Origin: Flabesymbios commensalis
Taxonomy: Eukaryota > Annelida > Polychaeta > Terebellida > Flabelligeridae
DNA length: 64,000 bases
NCBI GenBank assembly: GCA_964017125.1
Contig: OZ024902.1
Coordinates: forward strand, 100,098,796 to 100,162,795
Direction of reading: 5' to 3'
Of the stretch, positions 59,896-64,000 are shown one piece after another; position 1 is the stretch's first letter, and every line of letters begins with the position of its first letter. The position numbers and the translations under genes are program-made. The notes below the pieces were generated by a model. That model made no database searches and was not told the origin of the DNA. It saw only the letters and a program-made list of their open reading frames with translations.

Positions 59896-60517
59896 TAGCT
59901 ATGATTAAGCAACTCGCCTAAAGCTGATTATCTTAGAACTCAACAACGTCAACGATGTCAACAACCTGCCAGTCTATCCCTACATTTCCATCTGTTGGCC
60001 CATTTTGCTTTGTCATAGGGATAGCTGGAAATATATTTTTTAAAACGTAATATATGAAAATGTATGTCAATGCAGCCAGCCCTTCAGACGTGTCTGAAAA
60101 CTAAGACTAAGAGTAGATTAAGTTCAAAATGATTATTCAGATGTTATTTTTTATTTTAACTTGGTATTTGTTTTTTTATTCCACGTCATTGGAAGCATTT
60201 TGGAAAAAAGACGTCACTTTCGAATGGCCACTTATCTGACATTTTGAAGTTTCCTTCTTACATGCAGACTTTAAAGTGGAACCTATAAAAACCTTTATTT
60301 TTATTCTGTTCCAAATAATTTCCTGTTGGAAGCATAGTTTACATGCAGGAAAGTGTTTGTGACAAATAATTTTGAGTTCGTCTGATCAGTATGATGCACG
60401 GCTATGGTGGTGGTCGGTGCCTCTTGTTGCGTATGTAAGGTTGAAAACATGCCATAACCATACATTTGATCAGATGACTTTGGACAGGAATAAAAAGTGG
60501 GAATTTACATATGACGG

Positions 60518-60663
60518 ATACTGTTAATCTGGTAATATTCGCGAGGTTTTAATTTTCGCGAGGAGGGCAAGTTCGCGAATTCAAGAAGCTCGCGAAAATT
60601 ATTATTATAATAGAGCTACTAGAGAAAATTTAAACACGCTAAAAATTACCAGATCTACAGTAT
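60518..60663. mobile_element. MITE with ATACTGT...ATCTGGTAAT ends
   Basis: 146 bp with terminal inverted repeats ATACTGTTAATCTGGTAAT and its near complement. The interior has repeated ttcgcgagg and tcgcgaaaatta words. Confidence 0.7.
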
Positions 60664-60754
60664 GTGATTTTATCTGAAAGACGTGTAAAAACCTATGATA
60701 AGACAGTGGGGTTTATGTTTAACATTTATATAGCCACCTAATCATGCTATTTTT

Positions 60755-61460
60755 AACAGCCTTCGCCGGGCGGCTGCTTTGTAATTTATTCAACTTGGTT
60801 CGCCGCCAACGCAACTCAGCCGCTACGTCGTCGCCATAGTTACATGTTTTTTCAAATAACAACTAATCTGTGAACTACTGTTTCAAATCCTTATGTGTCA
60901 CATAGACATTACATAGCACGGGAATTTGTTTGATCGACATTTTGATTACAATATTATCATCCATTTAATTACTAGGGCGACTAAAAGAACATGGATGTGG
61001 GAGTTCCGCACATTTCCGCTTTTTTACTGACCCGAAATGGATACAATTCTTAGTATTCGTCCATGAACATTCTGAAAATAAAAAAGGTCCTGGTGGATTA
61101 CCATTTCTCGCTTTTTTCTACAACTGTCACCCACATCCCTGAAAGAAGCAAGCGTGTTTGAGCAATAAAAATACATCATATCTTTATTTAATGTTGGACA
61201 TAGTAAAGTATTTAGCAATGCAAGTAATGGCCTGAATGACGAGCAAAAGAATTAAAATTATCTTTTCCACCATGCTGATTATGCGTACTTTTGCGATATT
61301 TATTATTTAGTGAAATTACGTATTTCGAAAACAAGGCAAAATAATTCGACCATTTTTCTGAAAATATTGGACAAAAATACACGTTAACATTGCCTTGAGA
61401 ACCAGTTTGAAATTGTTTATTTCGCGACTAAGTAGACTTTATTAAGAATACAAAAATCTT
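60755..61460 (+). mobile_element. MITE, GCAGCCCTC-terminus family, diverged copy 3
   Basis: Begins acagccttcgccgggcggct gctttgt, then ggttcgccgccaacgcaact and the shared caaataacaactaatctgtg, acatagacattacatagcac and gacattttgattacaatatt. The 3' limit is uncertain. Confidence 0.5.
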
Positions 61461-61782
61461 AGAAATTGTCCAAAATATATCAACCCATCCCTATCTGACC
61501 ACCAATGAAGTAATACATGTATGCAATTTAGACAACGTAATTTGTTTCCACGGAGAACTCTTGTAGTATAATACGTATTAACTAAATATACATATCCCAT
61601 GATTCTAGTTAATTATTTTTAATTTAAATAAGATTCATTATTGAATAATAAAATAGAAAATGCACCACATTGTTTATTTGAACATCATAAATAATTATAG
61701 TAATGCGAAAAAGAGGACCATTAAAATAATATAGAATTATTGATATCGCCTGAAAAACTAATCACGGGTATTTTAATGGTGA

Positions 61783-61986
<204 letters not shown>

Positions 61987-62239
61987 TAAAATAATCCTTT
62001 TACAAGTTCCAAATTTAGGCTACAGATATACTGCCTAAAACTGTGGCGACGTTGCGTGTCGCCACAACTTTACGACCATGAAGTAGCTGCGAATTCGAGT
62101 TAATAATATATGCAATGCATGCTGCTGTGAGACACATTAAAGAGCGTAAATCCAGATAAAAAACGATGTTAACAACGGGTTTAAGGTTTAGTTGTTAACA
62201 GCTCGTTGTTCTACATAATAGCCACTCCTCGTGTGGCAT

Positions 62240-62320
62240 GCTTCACTTATAACAGTTGTACAATGTTGGACCGACGTCGAAGACGTTGGGCCGACGTTGT
62301 ACAAATGTTATAAGTGAAGC
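62240..62320. mobile_element. Foldback MITE, TGTTGGNCCA core family
   Basis: 81-bp palindrome: gcttcacttataacagttgt, acaatgttggaccgacgtcg and the mirrored gacgttgggccgacgttgta, ttataagtgaagc. It is the cleanest small copy of the core. Confidence 0.75.
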
Positions 62321-62589
62321 ACCCATTTTGTCACTTTGCTTGAGGTTGGCCGACGTTGTTGACTTGACTTATTATTTCTGATTTTATTTGGGGAATTATA
62401 TATTTATTCATGCAATATAAAATTGCGAACTGTGCATCGTGAAGAGCATTGGGGAAATACATTTATTTGTAACATGGTGTTACTTTACAGTAGATATGCC
62501 AAAAAAGGGTTCGATTCGTTTAGAAAATCAGCAAGAGAAGCTTGTGATGCCCAGGCCAAAATTATAGTGATTGTTCTCATTGCTTGATC

Positions 62590-62970
62590 TGGCTATAATT
62601 AGGTGGTAATTCCTAGACTGCATTAATTTTTCAGAAAGTTCGAAAAATATCCGGGTCATGGCAGCCATCTGAAATTGTTTTTCATCAAATTAGGACCTTG
62701 TCATCCTGTTAACTCCAAGGCTGCTTATCCGATATAATGAATTTTCAACAGATTAGATACTAGTGTTAAATTCTAGACTGCACACATTTTTCAGAAAGTT
62801 TGAAAAAAATAGTCAAGTTTTAAAGGTCATCTTTTATCTTTTTCGTCAAATTATGAGCGGCGTATCCGATATACTCAATGTTCAACATACTGTATAATAA
62901 TTCTTAGACGGCATCAATTGTTCCGAAAGTTCGGTAACATATCTGGGTCATGGCGGCGATCTTTTTCTTC
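62590..62970. repeat. Tandem repeat, ~130-170-bp unit
   Basis: Three units share attcctagactgca-like, tttttcagaaagttcgaaaa, gggtcatggcagccatct and tatccgatata words, starting near 62605, 62770 and 62900. Confidence 0.6.
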
Positions 62971-63580
62971 AAAATGGTATTTGCATTTATAATCTTATAA
63001 TTGATTATCTCTTTACATTACAATTAATTGAAGTCTTTTATTTCCTAAGTGTGTGTGGGAGTCTTCGTGGGTGTTGACTTGCAAAGGTTTAGTTGTTTAG
63101 TCACAAATGAAACAAAGCTGATGAATTTTAGATAATTATAACATAACGGACAAAGGGTTGACGGCTTATTTTTAAGAATTCTCGTTAATTACATCTCCAA
63201 GATGATAGGTTGATCCGATGTTGTTTTAATGCCGGACGCTCGTGTCTTGTGGCAACGTTTTTTGTTTTCTTTACTGATAGAGAGATTCAACGACGGAGAG
63301 ACGACACTCGGTACTCGATTATAATATTTTGCCGGTAACAAATATATAATTTACAACAGAGAAACATTTACAACAGAGAAAAAGTCATGGGATATTGAAA
63401 GTGTCTGTACTTAGTCGACATTGATTTGATCTCTCTTGTGTTCTCGTATTTCTTCAATAAAGCATGGCATTTAATGTTCCTCAGCTGAATTAGATTATTA
63501 ACTTAAAGGTACTATGAATTATACTATAAAGTATTGACTAACTATAGAAGCGACATTTGTAATTATAACTTAAATGCTAT

Positions 63581-63907
63581 GTGTGGAAAGGGTTCAGACA
63601 GATAGCCAGTGATACAAAATTTGTGGCAGATACAAACCAAGGCTTTCCCACTCTACAAATTTATCTTTGGCTACGGCTTTTTTCCATGAACGATTTTTTT
63701 TGTCATTTCTACGTGAGGGAAGGAGATTCTATTGGTATTCGTTATATCCCTCAACTAACTGGTCTAGGAAAAAAACATAGAAAAGCCAGGATGTTGGAAA
63801 TAAAATATAATTCATATTTCGCTTTAAAGGATCAATTATTGGCACATTTACACAGCAGTGGAGATAAAATATTGAGTTCTTTTAATATCTGCGCAGCTAC
63901 GCGTTAG
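63581..63907 (+). other. Unassigned 108-codon open frame
   Basis: Opens MWKGFRQIASDTKFVADTNQ and ends NICAATR. It has no domain I recognise, no signal peptide, and no splice or promoter context. It lies in the presumed Smad intron, so a mobile-element remnant or chance is more likely than a host gene. Confidence 0.15.
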
Positions 63908-64000
63908 TTAAAAAATCATCTGTGTTCTATCATTTGTCTTAACATAAAACGAAGCCACATAGTAACAGCAATGGCGTGGTATCGAATTCTGATAACAAGT

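Overview
The window reads as intron-rich, AT-rich genomic DNA from a marine invertebrate. The basis is long introns, many MITEs and foldbacks, tRNA- and 5S-derived SINEs, several LINE clades, a DIRS-like fossil and the frequent word taggcctac. A deuterostome such as a hemichordate or echinoderm is a guess, not a demonstration.

One host gene is recognised with confidence: a Smad2/3 (R-Smad, TGF-beta/activin branch) orthologue on the + strand. Six coding exons are visible: the end of the MH1 domain (18259-18452), three linker exons (28536-28673, 29282-29344, 32223-32258) and two MH2 exons (59669-59881, 61844-61981). All have GT/AG borders. Every donor is phase 1, so the five exons after the MH1 exon are symmetric and each is a multiple of 3. 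The first coding exon (MH1 N-terminus) lies upstream of the window, and the last MH2 part with the phospho-tail lies downstream. A GC-rich patch in the intron after the MH1 exon ends in a short ATG exon (22892-22919) whose phase fits the linker exons. It could start an MH1-less isoform.

Layout: 1-18258 is repeat-rich DNA upstream of the MH1 exon, probably intron 1. It holds a decayed unassigned coding repeat, MITEs, a dimeric tRNA SINE, fragments of a Tx1/L1-like LINE, an I/Nimb-like LINE with RNase H (7760-11737) nested with a 14-bp target duplication inside a shorter element that shares its tail, a DIRS-like fossil and several ~170-190-bp tandem repeats. 18453-28535 is a 10-kb intron with foldbacks, a minisatellite and another LINE fragment. 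29345-32222 carries a MULE-like element whose inverted ends are arrays of a 13-bp repeat. 32259-59668 is a 27-kb intron with a TIR-bounded element holding a 12-bp box on a ~181-bp pitch (34361-37151), two copies of an element carrying nuclear-receptor DR1 sites, an array of octamer-bearing 150-bp units, and a MITE interrupted by a 5S-derived SINE. The rest is intron and repeats around the MH2 exons. No CRISPR array, rRNA operon or functional tRNA gene is seen.
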